From contig NZ_JAHEAG010000051.1 in assembly GCF_018596315.1 (NCBI RefSeq), forward strand, positions 1-32,290: DNA of 32,290 nt. Direction: 5' to 3'. Made by a program: the position numbers and the translations under genes. Source of the stretch: Bradyrhizobium sp. SRL28. GTDB lineage: Bacteria > Pseudomonadota > Alphaproteobacteria > Rhizobiales > Xanthobacteraceae. Of this stretch, positions 9,422 to 19,432 are shown piece by piece (the stretch's first letter is position 1; every line of letters begins with the position of its first letter). A model generated the notes under the pieces. That model saw only the letters and a list, made by a program, of their open reading frames with translations. It made no database searches and was not told where the DNA came from.

Positions 9422-10166
9422 TCAGAGATGTGCAAGCACGTAGTAGTCACGGAAAGGGCGGCGCATTGTGGCGAACCACAAACCCACAAAAAACGTCAAA
9501 CAGTTCACAACGGTCGTGGCAAGACCCGCTCCGAACAGCTCGAGCGCGGCAGTGCGAGCTTCCCATACATCAGCAGATAAACCAGCACGGCATTCACGGG
9601 GATGGCCGCGAGTGTGATCCACAAGACCGGCTCCGGTCGGTTGACCGCGCACATGAAACTATGGATGGCCAGAAACCATAGCGCTGGCGCAGCGCCCCAG
9701 GCCAATCCAAACAGATATTGCTGGGCGAGCCGCGCCGCGTCCGGCGACTGGCCAAGCGTGAGCAGTGTTTGCTCGCCCCACAGCGGAAACACCATGATCG
9801 GAAGCGACAGCGGCAGCGCCGCCCACAGCCCATGCGAAGCGAGCGCCGTACCACGCCTAGATTATACGCCCCAAACGCCTGCACCGCAACGAGTGCGCTC
9901 GCCGTCAGAAGGCCGATGCCGAAGATGATGCTTACAAAATAGATCCTGCCGGCCAGCGCTGCCGCGGCGACCGCCTCGACGCCAATACGTCCGATGAAGG
10001 CAAGGTCGGTCGTCGTCATCGCGATCTGCCCAAACTGTATCGGCACCATCGGCAGCGCGAGTTTCGCGGTCTCGCTGAGCTCGACCGCGAGGTGATGGCC
10101 AGCCGCCCGTCTCATCAGCCCGTACCGCGAAGTTGATACAGGCTTTGTTTCGGCTATCTTGTCCAT
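9422..10166 (-). pseudogene. MATE-family efflux protein, truncated and frameshifted
   Basis: Relic of a multidrug and toxic compound extrusion (NorM/MATE) Na+ or H+ antiporter of the inner membrane. The first frame (from ATG 10166) gives the typical N-terminus: an amphipathic lead, ALPMVPIQFGQIAMTTTDLAFIGRIG (helix 1), then helices 2 and 3 up to about 9855. A frameshift moves the reading into the frame that holds FPLWGEQTLLTLGQSPDAAR and the next helices to about 9550. Another shift leads to GLATTVVNCLTFFVGLWFATMRRPF, ending at a stop at 9422. Only about the first half of a normal 450-residue protein remains; the second six-helix half is gone. No Shine-Dalgarno sequence was seen. Clearly non-functional as an efflux pump. 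Nothing around it indicates its former operon. Confidence 0.85.
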
Positions 10167-10217
10167 GGAAGTCACGCTGCTCGGTTGCCTCGGCGGAGGA
10201 ACAATTCTTGGCTTCAC

Positions 10218-11447
10218 CGAGAGGATTGTCTATGCCGCCCTGAGTTTGCGATGGAGCTGCGGATGCAGATTCACGCGCAACGTTCCGCAGCTGTGCGTCA
10301 CCGCCGCGAAACGCGCCACGGGCTTGGACCTGCTATTGAGCCCTACCGCCTGATGCCCGCTCACCCACTGATGAGAATAACTGCGTTGTTTTGACCAGCG
10401 GTTCCGCCACGGGATCGACGTTTCGCGCGTGTTAAGCACAGGGAGACGCGGCAGGAGGCCGGAACGCCTAAGCGGTCGATCACCCGCATCGCGCAATCGG
10501 CGGCGAGAATCGGATCCCCGCACGGGGCGCGCGCGCCCCCGACCGCGAAGGCAAAATCGTGCCAGAGCGAGCAGTTAGGCGGAAAATGACCTCGAAGCAG
10601 TCGAATTCACACGCAGCGCATAAGTGAACTGATAGGCGATAACTCATGAGCCACCACTGCAATTCCTTGAGCGTGCTATGCTGAATGACATCCCTTTATC
10701 AAGACTCGTGCCAAGTGCCAGAGTTTGATTCGTAAGAGCTATCTGCTCAAGCGGACGTGTCGTGGGCTAGACAGCACGTCGCAAATCCGACGTCGGCACA
10801 GACACGCTTGATCTCGAGTCGCCGGTGACTGCTCAGATCTGGCAACGCGAGCTCTGATGCCCAGCACGCGCCAAGTCTGGAACTCCTCGCCAGCGAGCAT
10901 CAAAACCGCGCGCTATCAGCGGACCTCAATGCCGCCAGGATTATCGAAGCAGAAAGAGCAGCAGCATGAACGAAGGAATTGTCGGACCGGCCACTTCGAA
11001 ATGCGACGCGCGTACTTTACCTGCAATTTCGGAGACGCCAATGGGCGACGCCCGAGAGCTGGCGACGAAACCTGCTGGTACGGCGCGAGAGCGCCGGCTT
11101 GTCCGCGTAGCGACTTGAAAGGTCACACGGAGTCGCCGCCAGATGACGATCAAGGCGAATGCCGAAAAAACGGGATCAGCGTAAGGAAATGGCTCGCCAC
11201 CACGCAACTGGAGCCGGCCAGCTCGAAAATCCGAGGTTGACGAATAGGCCTGCGATGCAGCCGAAGGACGACATACAACCGTCCGCGTTTGTCGTAAACG
11301 ACTCTGTCGCTGATAATAACTAATAAAAGACTTGTGTGAGGACCAGCGTGAGGAAAAACAAATAACGAGCCGGCAGCCAAGCCATATCCCTATCGACGCG
11401 ACCACCGCTCCTACGCGGGAGGGGCATCGCCGGCCATAGAGGCGAGT
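10218..11447. other. Gene-free region
   Basis: 1.2 kb with only scattered short open frames. A minus-strand stretch near 10940-11400 encodes hydrophobic pieces (for example RYLFFLTLVLTQ and PSFMLLLFLLR) in different frames, possibly remains of a membrane protein, but no family can be named. Confidence 0.35.
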
Positions 11448-11957
11448 TCAGTCGGATCCTAGATTATCATACAACAGAAAAGACGCCGCTATTTTCCATC
11501 TTTTATCAAGTCTAAGGCTTGTTTCCCTCGTCTGACAGCGGCAGGAGGCGTGAAGTGGAAGTTCCGGCGCGGTTCTTAGGCGAGCCACTTCTAGATATTT
11601 CATCTTCTGGGCAGCGCAACTGTCTACAATCACGTGGATCGCTTTTCGCTTGGGGACCTCGGCGCGGTGTCGTTAAGGAAGCGGCTGAACTCAGGAGACT
11701 TCGTGTTACGGCGGATGAGCGTTCCATCAAGAACGCTGAGCGGGGCGAACAGCGTGGTCGTGCCGTTGCACTTAATCATCCGTGATTGTCACCGCAGCCG
11801 TGCGGTCGAGAACCTGGACTTGGGTCTCTTCGTCCACCGAGAGGACGGCGGCATGAGTCGTAGGATGGGCATAGAGGCCGAGGATGTCTCGGAGCTTCTC
11901 GGCGAACTGAACGTCCTGACACGATACGGCTAAAGCTGATGGGCTTCAAGGAGGTGT
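11448..11957 (-). pseudogene. IS630-family transposase relic (DDE domain part)
   Basis: Minus-strand pieces of an IS630/Tc1-type transposase. In one frame at about 11957-11835: QFAEKLRDILGLYAHPTTHA, then LSVDEETQVQVLDRT, which holds the first catalytic Asp block (normally SVDEKSQIQALDRTQP). After a stop and a frame change come NGTTTLFAPLSVLDGTLI and EFSRFLND at about 11785-11650, then another shift gives VIVDSCAAQK, matching the second Asp block (VILDNYAAHK), and a degraded KNRAGTS. The N-terminal helix-turn-helix part and the final Glu segment are missing. The element is dead, and more decayed than the IS630 copy near 21.2-21.7 kb. Confidence 0.8.
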
Positions 11958-12169
11958 TGGACCGCACAAGCTGATACTGCCGTCTCGGACAGCATCCAGC
12001 CAGTCCAGTGCGTTTTGACCGGCGCATGATCTCGGCGTGCCGCAGCAGTACACGGTGACTAGATTGGTGTTGCTGCGCCACACGTGCTTCTGCGGCGCAC
12101 TACGGTCGCAAGTGACAGCCGACGGCGGATAGGCCCGCCGACTTGGGAGCGCCAAAATGAATCAAACCA

Positions 12170-13093
12170 CTAGGCGACCTTCGGCTGCTTGGTGTTTTTG
12201 ATGCGCGTTACGCTGCATCGGCCATCGACGCTGACGGGCACCTCGCCATCGATGGTGGCGCGACGGACGACGCGATGCTGATCGCCATAATCATTTACCG
12301 CATAATGTTGCGTGGCGCGGTTGTCCCAGATCGCGACGTCGCCCTCCTTCCAGTTCCAGCGCACGGTGTTTTCGGGCCGGGTGATATGAGCCTGGAATAA
12401 ATCGAACAGCCTCTGGCTGTCATGTTTCGGGATACCAACAAAGCGCTGCACCAGATCACCAAGCACCAGCGTACGCTCGCCGGTCTCGGGATGGACGCGC
12501 ACGGCGGGATGCTCAGTCTCAAAGATCGTTCTTGTGTAGACCTCGTCAAAGTGCTTCTTGTCGGCCTCGCTGGCATGGCCCATTGCGGCGTAGTCGTAGG
12601 CGTTGCTGTGAATGGCCCAGAGCTCGTCTGCAAGCCGTTGCAGCGGCGGCGCCAGATCGAGATAAGCCGCGGCGGTGTTTGACCAAATCGTATCGCCGCC
12701 GAATGGTGGGATCACAACGCCTCGCAGCACCGCAATCTTGGCATAGGCATCGACGAACGTCAGATCGGTGTGCCAAAAGTCGGCGCGGCTACCGCCGCGG
12801 GCGGAATCAAGCTCGAGGATCGACGCCGTTCCATTGGTGACAGCCATTGTCGGATGCGGCGCAAGTTTTCCCAAACGACGAGCAAAACGCTCCTGCTCAG
12901 CGTCGTCGAGATGACCCTGGTCGCGGAAGAAGATGACCTTGTGTTCGAGCAGCACGCTGTTGATCGCGGCGATCGTCTGGTCCGGGAAATCGCCCGACAG
13001 CTTAATGTTCCTGACTTCAGCGCCGATGCGCGCTGCGCGTTTGACGATGTCGGCACGCGGAATGATACTATCGATCAAAGCCGTTTCACTCAT
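12170..13093 (-). CDS. TauD/TfdA-family 2-oxoglutarate dioxygenase (AtsK/TauD-like)
   Basis: 307-residue Fe(II)/2-oxoglutarate-dependent dioxygenase. It couples decarboxylation of 2-oxoglutarate to hydroxylation of the substrate; for taurine, alkyl sulfates and related compounds the hydroxylated product falls apart and frees sulfite or sulfate. The facial triad is complete: His108 and Asp110 in WHTDLTF and His263 in TQHYAVNDY. The 2-oxoglutarate-binding Arg is in the HRVVRRATIDG segment (about 274-278). Order and spacing fit the alkylsulfatase AtsK and TauD. ATG at 13093 has GGAGAAT 7 bases upstream. No sulfonate transporter genes lie nearby, but a flavin monooxygenase of the class often used on organosulfur or amino-polycarboxylate compounds is at 17.6 kb, so a sulfur- or nitrogen-scavenging role is possible. 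Complete and apparently functional; exact substrate unknown. Confidence 0.92.
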   Translation of the reverse strand: MSETALIDSIIPRADIVKRAARIGAEVRNIKLSGDFPDQTIAAINSVLLEHKVIFFRDQGHLDDAEQERFARRLGKLAPHPTMAVTNGTASILELDSARGGSRADFWHTDLTFVDAYAKIAVLRGVVIPPFGGDTIWSNTAAAYLDLAPPLQRLADELWAIHSNAYDYAAMGHASEADKKHFDEVYTRTIFETEHPAVRVHPETGERTLVLGDLVQRFVGIPKHDSQRLFDLFQAHITRPENTVRWNWKEGDVAIWDNRATQHYAVNDYGDQHRVVRRATIDGEVPVSVDGRCSVTRIKNTKQPKVA

Positions 13094-14570
13094 GGTGGTA
13101 TTCTCCAGGTTTGCGGTTTCTTTGCCAGACGAAGCTATTCAGCTGGACACGAATTGGGAAACGCCAGATTGTGGACCGCGCACCAGCCCGAACAATAGAC
13201 CGCTCGCATCCCGCGCCGCCGAGTTCGCGGGCCCAGCGGTTCGCCCGCCTGGTGATGCGTCGCGTGACGAATGCGGCGGCCTCGATCGGATGGACGATCG
13301 TATTGTACAGCCTCCTACCTCGAACCTGGGCCCGAGGCCGACCGTAACCCGCGACAAACACCGAGGAAAAACGCAAGTCGACGATGCCGGTAAGCTGGAG
13401 TTTGGTTACCGCCATTTTGTCTGGTTCGGCACGAATCTGGACGATTTCCGCTAATGTATCGACCTTTTCGCCCACGACGCCTTGGATTTCGTATAGCTCG
13501 CCGGACAGCGAGCCGTGAAATGCTATGCAACGGCGGATCACAGGCGCAAAGCCGTCTTGGCTCATGATGGCGCTACACGTCACGTCTGTGAATTTCATCG
13601 CGATGGCGGCGGCCTCGTTGGTTCCAAGCGCCAGCGGGAAGCGCTTACGTGCAGGCGGACGGCAGGTGGCGGCGCTGACTTTCATCGCAGGCCTCGAGTT
13701 ATCGAGGTGATCCTGAGCAAGCACCGTGCCAATCGCGAAACACGGGCCTCAAGCGATTCATTTGCCGAAGGAACGCTGAAATCGACAGCGCAGCCGCGTG
13801 GTATACAACGTCGTCCTGTATTGTCGTGGATACGACAAGCGCAGGTCGAGGCGCAATCCGAGCACTGCGCTCATCCGTGCGTCCGACGCGTTGCTGACAC
13901 TCAGGGCACAAGCGCGCAGGACATTTAGGTTCGGACCTGATAGCGCCCCGCCAGGCATCACCTGACTCCCCGGTACCGCTTGCACATTGCGCGGTAAGCG
14001 AGTGGCCGCAAGGCGCGGATTGAAAAACGCGGAGTCTCAAATGCGAGATCAGCGGGTCAAGAAACGCTTTCTTGCCGATCCTACCCGCAATAGTGAGCAT
14101 TGCATCATATCCCCGCCGCCCGACATGTACGAAGGCCAGTTATCCATTCAGTCCTGCGGCTCGATCGGCTTGCGACGATCGCATGCTTGACTGTGCCCTG
14201 ATCAAGATAGAGCCCTTGCGGAGCACCCGGAAGATTATCGCGCTCGGCGGCGGAAGCAAACGTAGGGACGGGGACGGTACTGCTTGCCTGTCATTGGACA
14301 TGATCCACGCAGACAGGAAGGTCGATTGCCCGCGCGCGGAATGGCTTGCGGCGCATTACGTAAGAGCTGCGATTCCTTAGGCAGTTTGACTCGCCGCCCT
14401 CGAACTGCAGCACGTCGGGAGACCGGAACACCTCCTCGACACGCTCGTGTTTCCAGGCATCAACGCCTCCTCAATAGACCCCGCGCTTGAAAACTTCTTA
14501 TCCTTTCTGACACCGCCAGCCAACGTAGCGCTCTCCGATTTCTTTTCGGGAGCGCCACGGAGCGCTCGCT
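13094..14570. other. Gene-poor region upstream of the dioxygenase gene
   Basis: About 1.5 kb lacking a recognised gene. The minus-strand frame covering 13345-13640 includes a protein-like stretch (LSGELYEIQGVVGEKVDTL and AEIVQIRAEPDKMAVTKLQ) that could be an eroded gene of unknown family. A palindrome at 13821-13838 is listed separately. Confidence 0.4.
13821..13838. promoter_or_regulatory. 18-bp palindrome resembling a regulator binding site
   Basis: TTGTCGT-GGAT-ACGACAA is a perfect 7-bp inverted repeat with a 4-base spacer, of the size and TTGT...ACAA flavour bound by GntR-family repressors. A related half-site (ATACAAC) lies about 15 bases to the left. No regulator gene was recognised nearby and the closest intact gene, the dioxygenase, starts about 730 bases away, so this may be the orphaned operator of a lost promoter. 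Confidence 0.35.
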
Positions 14571-15806
14571 TCAATTTACCGGAGAGTGTGCATGTTTCCG
14601 TAGTTCGAGTCTGGTAATGGCGCGGCAGTGCACTTCATCGGGACCATCCGCTAGACGCATGGTGCGCGTCGTCGCAAAGTCGCGCGCAAGGCCCGCGTCG
14701 TCGGACACGCCGGCGCCTCCAAACGCCTGGATTGCGTGGTCGATGACCTTAAGTGCCATGCGGGGCGCCGCCACCTTGATCATTGCGATCTCGAGCTGAG
14801 CCGCCTTGTTACCGACCTTGTCCATCAAGTCGGCGGCTTTCAGGCACAATAGCCGATTCATCTCAATGTCGATGCGTGCCTCCGCGATGCGCTGCTCCCA
14901 CACCGAGTGCTCGATGATCTTTTTGCCAAAAGCGATGCGCGAATTGAGCCGCTTGACCATCTTCTCCAGCGCCTCTTCGGCTTTGCCGATGGTGCGCATG
15001 CAGTGATGGATGCGGCCCGGCCCGAGGCGGCCCTGCGCGATTTCAAACCCCCTGCCCTCGCCCAGCAACAGATTGCTCGCGGGAACTCGGACACTCTCAA
15101 GCAGTACCTGCCCGTGCCCTTGCGGCGCATCGTCATAGCCAAATACGGGAAGCATTCTTTCAATCTTGATGCCCGGCGTATCGAGCGGGACGAGGACCTG
15201 CGATTGCTGCTGGTGGCGCGGCGCCTTGAAATTGGTCTTGCCCATCACGATGGCAAGCTTGCAAAGGGGATCACCCGCTCCCGATGACCACCATTTGCGG
15301 CCGTTGATGACGTAATGATCGCCGTCGCGCTCGATCCGAGTCTCGATGTTGGTGGCATCCGATGAGGCGACCGCAGGCTCCGTCATCAGAAAGGCGGAGC
15401 GGATCTCGCCGTTCATCAAGGGCTTGAGCCATTGTCCCTTCTGCTCCTTGGTGCCGTAGCGGATCAAGACTTCCATATTGCCGGTATCGGGTGCGGAGCA
15501 GTTGAACACTTCCGAAGCCCAGCCGATGCGGCCCATCTCCTCCGCAAGCGGCGCATATTCCAGATTACTCAATCCAGCCCCGCGGAATTCATCGTCCTCA
15601 TGCGGGCACGGCGGCAGAAACATGTTCCACAGACCCTCGGCCCGTGCCTTCCTCTTGAGGTCCTCGATCACGGGGATTGCCTTCCAGCGATCGCCCTCAG
15701 CATCCTGCTGCTTGTAAACGGGCACGGCGGGCCGGACATGCTTGCTCATGAACGACTGCACGCGGTCAAGCCATTCTTTCTGCTTCGTGGAGATCATGAA
15801 ATCCAT
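14571..15806 (-). CDS. Acyl-CoA dehydrogenase (ACAD10/11-like)
   Basis: 411-residue FAD enzyme that makes 2,3-enoyl-CoA from acyl-CoA and passes electrons to electron-transfer flavoprotein. N-terminal helical domain about 1-130; the middle beta domain has FLMTEPAVASSDATNI (flavin and substrate contacts) and INGRKWWSSGAGDP. The C-terminal helical domain has GRLGPGRIHHCMRTIGKAEEA, typical of the ACAD10/ACAD11-like subfamily, and the closing motifs IQAFGGAGVSDD and ADGPDEVHCR. Start ATG 15806 with AAGGAT about 8 bases upstream. Length is normal for this subfamily. The substrate is not deducible. The AMP-binding-enzyme relic at 19.2 kb and the thioesterase at 6.9 kb suggest that acyl-CoA chemistry was once better represented here. 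Looks complete. Confidence 0.92.
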   Translation of the reverse strand: MDFMISTKQKEWLDRVQSFMSKHVRPAVPVYKQQDAEGDRWKAIPVIEDLKRKARAEGLWNMFLPPCPHEDDEFRGAGLSNLEYAPLAEEMGRIGWASEVFNCSAPDTGNMEVLIRYGTKEQKGQWLKPLMNGEIRSAFLMTEPAVASSDATNIETRIERDGDHYVINGRKWWSSGAGDPLCKLAIVMGKTNFKAPRHQQQSQVLVPLDTPGIKIERMLPVFGYDDAPQGHGQVLLESVRVPASNLLLGEGRGFEIAQGRLGPGRIHHCMRTIGKAEEALEKMVKRLNSRIAFGKKIIEHSVWEQRIAEARIDIEMNRLLCLKAADLMDKVGNKAAQLEIAMIKVAAPRMALKVIDHAIQAFGGAGVSDDAGLARDFATTRTMRLADGPDEVHCRAITRLELRKHAHSPVN

Positions 15807-16335
15807 GGGACGATCCTTACCTTTCTAGATTTGGGCCGCAATGTTCGCCCGCCCAGCCTGTAGCAACTGCCTGTTGGCCCTCTTCGCGACGACAAACACA
15901 TAACGGGTTTGTCACCGCGCGGGCTCTCCGCGTGACGAGTCCCGTCTTCAGACGAAGTTTCATACAAGCACTTGAAATGCAACTCCCAAGCTTGGGGGGG
16001 CCACGCCGACCGACCAGCCCGATGCGTAAGACAAGCAATGCGGGCGACCGCTGCGCGGCTCGCCGCTTGAGCACATTGTTCGCCTCAAGAACGGTTGTCT
16101 TAGCTGAGCGGGACGAAGGGCACGCAGCTGCTGTTTTGACGGTAACGTATCCGGGTGGACGAAGCGGCAGTTCAGAATGCAAGTCTCACGTCATTGTAGT
16201 TCCGTAACTCACAAGTTCGCATCATTAGATTCGCGCTATAGTCGCATCGCTATGCCATGTTCTCTCAGGGCAACAGCGATGGAGCATTCGATGCTCCAGC
16301 AACTTCCGCCCCTGGTCCCAAGCGATGACTAACGG
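15807..16335. other. Gene-free region upstream of the acyl-CoA dehydrogenase
   Basis: No convincing coding frame, RNA or repeat. Probably holds the acyl-CoA dehydrogenase promoter at its left end and IS630 flank at its right end. Confidence 0.4.
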
Positions 16336-16740
16336 ACTGAGTTGAACGCGTTGGCAGGCCACCGGAAGAGAACCCAGGCCCTGGCGTTGAGAGCCCGCAT
16401 TGTTCTGGCCTACGCGGAAGGCAGCTCGAACCGTGAGGTGGCGGCGAGGCTCGACCCAATCGAAGTGACAGTCGGCAAGTGGCAGGCGGTTTGTCGCGTA
16501 GCGGCTGGAAGGCCTGCGCAACGAGCGAAGGTCTGGGGCGCCGCGGAGAATCGAAGATGCGCAGGTCGAAGCCGTCGTCGCAAAAACCTTGCAGATCCTT
16601 CCAAGGGATGCGATCCACTGGAGCTCGCGCGGCAACCCCAACCTTTTCAAATGGGCCAAGTCTGCCATATCGAGGACCTGCCGCTACAATACTCAAAGCC
16701 AAGCATCCTAATGCCACGAATTTCTGGTTCAGGACACTAG
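16336..16740 (+). pseudogene. IS630-family transposase relic (N-terminal helix-turn-helix part)
   Basis: Plus-strand start of an IS630-type transposase. RTQALALRARIVLAYAEGS followed by REVAARLDPIEVTVGKWQ is the N-terminal helix-turn-helix block. After a frameshift near 16495 the other frame continues with RLEGLRNERRSGAPRRIED, then AQVEAVVAKTLQILPRDAIHW and a shortened AKSAISR. It stops being recognisable before the DDE domain. Compare the minus-strand DDE part at 11.4-12.0 kb, which starts about where this fragment stops; the two could be halves of one element split by an inversion. Confidence 0.8.
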
Positions 16741-17214
16741 CTGGATCCCATGATCGCATTCCGGGTCAACTACCAATGCTAGTAATTGATCTAGATGGCG
16801 GGAGCATGTCACGTATCGGTTGATGACCGTCGGGCCGGTCAAACGTCAGCTGGAGGGAGTTCGGCATGCAACATCAACGACGGTCTGTTGTCGCCAACGG
16901 CGCGGATCGATGCCCTGGCGCATGCAGAACTCTTCCTGCAAGTCTGCTCCAACCGCGACTTCGCATGGAAGTGCATGCTGGTCTGGACCGGCGCGACCGT
17001 CGAGCGCGCCGGTCTTAAAACGCACTGGGATTCGGGCCCGTCAATTGCGCGCTCTCTCGACTACCGCGACGCGAACGAAGCCGCATACCGTTAAACTCAT
17101 CGAGGTGATCGAGCGCATAGTTCGGCGATAGCGGCTTCGCGACTTTCCACAATACGCGCAACGGTGCGCAATTAACAATGACGGAGGATTGGCCAATGCT
17201 GCGTTCGAAAGGCG
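16741..17214. other. Gene-free region
   Basis: A plus-strand frame at 16795-17094 is open but has no motif or ribosome site that supports a gene. Nothing else seen. Confidence 0.35.
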
Positions 17215-17460
17215 TTGCTGAAGGTCGGCATTCGGCCATCTGTTTTCAGCTCGGTGAAATTTGCAGTTACCACCTCCGATGGGCAAAAGAGCTGGCTTGA
17301 AGAGCAGACGAACCGATACTTTCGCAAGATCGATGCCGTTCTAGCGGATCTCGGTACGGATAAGCGGTATCTGCCGTCTGCTACCATCTTTCTCTCGGAA
17401 CTCCGACAGAGGGCTAGGTCTGACGATGTTTAGAACGCGGCTTGGTCGGAGCCGCCTCAA
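17215..17460 (+). pseudogene. RidA/YjgF-family protein relic
   Basis: A 72-codon frame shows the middle of a RidA (Rid/YER057c/UK114) family protein: TNRYFRKIDAVLADLGTDK and LPSATIFLSEL match the family's helix and following strand. A stop codon at 17431-17433 interrupts it, and NAAWSE directly after the stop matches the next family block (MNAVWDAW), so the C-terminal third, including the Arg-containing ligand site, is lost or shifted. The N-terminus is poorly preserved. RidA proteins remove reactive enamines/imines. It sits 160 bases upstream of, and in the same direction as, the flavin monooxygenase gene, as Rid-type partners often do near flavin monooxygenases. Confidence 0.7.
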
Positions 17461-17618
17461 CACTTGTCTCAGAGAGTATCGAAGCAACCTTGTCGGGAGG
17501 CACACGAGATCTGTAGTGGCTGCAAAGCTAGAGCGTCGAGCCGCGTTATTCGGTTCAACGAACACGATAGCAGCTGAACACGTTCGCGAAGATCGTTCAA
17601 TTCAAAGGGAGACACGGC

Positions 17619-18977
17619 ATGCGGCGTAATGATGAAATGAAGCTAGGACTGTACCTCGTCCAGGCGGGTTATCACGAAGGTGCATGGCGCGATCCGAGCG
17701 TGCCGGCGAATGGCGGAGTTGATGTTGATTATTACGCTCATGTGGCAGCGCTTGCCGAAAGTGCCGCGTTTCACTTCGTATTTCTCGCCGATACTCCAAG
17801 CGTACCGGAACAAGATCCCGCAACCATAGCTCGTGTAAGCCGAAACGATGCCTTCGAGCCACTCACGCTGTTGTCGGCGCTTTCATCGAGAACACAACAC
17901 ATCGGTCTTGTCGCGACGGCGACGACGACGTACCATCAGCCTTATCATCTTGCACGCATGTTGGCCTCACTCGACCACCTGTCGCGGGGACGTGCGGCCT
18001 GGAACATTGTCACCTCGGGAAATAAGTTCGAAGCCTCCAATTTCGGCGAAAGTGCACTTCCAGATCATGATACGCGCTATGTTCGAGCGAGAGAATTCGT
18101 CGAGGTCGTCAAGGGTCTTTGGGACACGTGGGAAGACGACGCTTTCATTCGCGACAAGCAAAGTGGTATTTTCGCTGATACCACGAAGCTGCATTTGCTT
18201 GACCACCTAGGGGACTACTTATCAGTCAGAGGGCCCCTGAACATCGCGAGACCGCCGCAAGGCTATCCCGTGTTGATTCAGGCTGGCGCATCCGATGCTG
18301 GGATTAGGTTTGCTGCAGAGCTTGGCGAGGTCGTATTCACCGCCGCACCTTCTTTAGAGCATGGCAAGGCATATTACGCAACTCTCAAAGAGAAAGCGCG
18401 CGCACTTGGGCGGCGGGACGATCAGGTGCTAGTCATGCCCGGCATTGTCCCGATCGTTGGGAGGACCAAGCAAGAAGCGTCTGAAAAGCTTCAAAAACTA
18501 CAATCGTATACCCACGTCGACGTTCAAATTGGAGCGGCCGATCGTTCGCTGGGGTTTGTCACCGACCTTGGTTCAATGAATCTCGACTCACTGGTCCCCG
18601 AGACTTTACCGCAGACGAATTTCATCCAGAGTCGCCAAAAGGTGCTCCTCGACTTGGCGGTACGCCAGAAACTCACTTGGAGGCAACTCATCCGTTTGGT
18701 GTCGGACAGCCGCGGTCATCTGATGGTTGTTGGAACACCGGACGAAATTGCCAACACCATGGTAGACACATTCGAGCAACGTGCGGCTGACGGATTTAAT
18801 GTAATGCCGGCGACCTTTCCCAGCGAACTTAAGGATTTTGTTGAGCTCGTCGTTCCCGAATTGCGCCGACGAGGCAAATTTAGATCCAAATACTCCGGAC
18901 AAACACTACGAGAGAACCTCGGTCTCAAGCGGCCACTCAATCGGTTCACGCAGGCAGGTGCAAGAAGTCGTCCGTGA
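17619..18977 (+). CDS. FMN-dependent monooxygenase of the NtaA/SnaA/DszA family
   Basis: 452-residue member of the bacterial-luciferase-like (LLM) superfamily, the group of nitrilotriacetate monooxygenase component A, dibenzothiophene-sulfone monooxygenase and pristinamycin synthase A. It uses reduced FMN supplied by a separate flavin reductase to oxygenate and cleave C-N or C-S bonds. Family marks in order: MKLGLYL at the first strand, HFVFLADTPSVPE, LTLLSALSSRTQHIGLVATATTTYH, LDHLSRGRAAWNIVTSGN, NFGESALPDHDTRYVRAREF, and PVLIQAGASDAG, where the flavin phosphate is held. Start ATG 17619 is preferred over 17637 because AAGGGAG lies 8 bases upstream. No reductase gene is in the window. The decayed RidA gene upstream hints at a former small operon. 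Complete; substrate unknown. Confidence 0.92.
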   Translation: MRRNDEMKLGLYLVQAGYHEGAWRDPSVPANGGVDVDYYAHVAALAESAAFHFVFLADTPSVPEQDPATIARVSRNDAFEPLTLLSALSSRTQHIGLVATATTTYHQPYHLARMLASLDHLSRGRAAWNIVTSGNKFEASNFGESALPDHDTRYVRAREFVEVVKGLWDTWEDDAFIRDKQSGIFADTTKLHLLDHLGDYLSVRGPLNIARPPQGYPVLIQAGASDAGIRFAAELGEVVFTAAPSLEHGKAYYATLKEKARALGRRDDQVLVMPGIVPIVGRTKQEASEKLQKLQSYTHVDVQIGAADRSLGFVTDLGSMNLDSLVPETLPQTNFIQSRQKVLLDLAVRQKLTWRQLIRLVSDSRGHLMVVGTPDEIANTMVDTFEQRAADGFNVMPATFPSELKDFVELVVPELRRRGKFRSKYSGQTLRENLGLKRPLNRFTQAGARSRP

Positions 18978-19192
18978 AAAGTAGTGTGCGGGGGGTCTGG
19001 AAAAGCTCAGAAGCTAAAGCGGTCGTGCTGGCGCTTGTACGTTTCCGATAGCAAGGCGTACCTGGATATGTGGTGGCAGCGGTGCAACAGTTGCATATGG
19101 GCGCCAGGAAAGAATTCAGGCTATCCAGCGGCAATCGGAGCCCCCGTGGGAGAACGCCAACAGCGTGGGCAGCGATCTACGTTCTTGTCTCG

Positions 19193-19432
19193 ATAGGGGA
19201 CTCTCGCGTTAACGCTCAAGCCCGAGCTCAAGAGGCAGTCGCTGTCATCGACGATCGAGGCACCTATAGTTTTCAGCAGCTGCGCGCTCGCGTGGCGCGG
19301 GCGGTGGAGAGGATGAAGGCCGGGCCACGCAACAAGGTCGTTGTTGTGTACGGTTCGCATGGGCTGCATGTATATGTCGGTATTCTGACGGCGCTCGCAA
19401 CAGGGACTATCCTGCTGATGCGGCCCGTGTAG
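19193..19432 (+). pseudogene. AMP-binding (acyl/aminoacyl adenylate-forming) enzyme relic
   Basis: About 78 codons of the N-terminal domain of an adenylate-forming enzyme (acyl-CoA synthetase or NRPS adenylation type): QEAVAVIDDRGTYSFQQLRA, then ARVARAVERMK, and VVVVYGSHGLHVYVGILTAL matching the block just before the first ATP-binding core. The reading breaks at about 19432, exactly where a minus-strand IS110 relic begins, so the gene was truncated by that element. No start with a ribosome site was found. Confidence 0.75.

Noticed and set aside
10540..10560. Second TGGCAC...TTTTGC match resembling a sigma-54 site
   Set aside because: Spacing between the GG and GC elements is one base too short.
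10698..10713. Sigma-54-like promoter on the minus strand (TGGCAC-N5-TTGAT)
   Set aside because: The essential GC of the -12 element is GA, and no intact gene lies downstream in that direction.
13086..13724. 212-codon minus-strand open frame overlapping the start of the dioxygenase gene
   Set aside because: It runs into the dioxygenase ribosome site, has no family match as a whole, and only its middle looks protein-like; listed as a possible relic in the gap entry.
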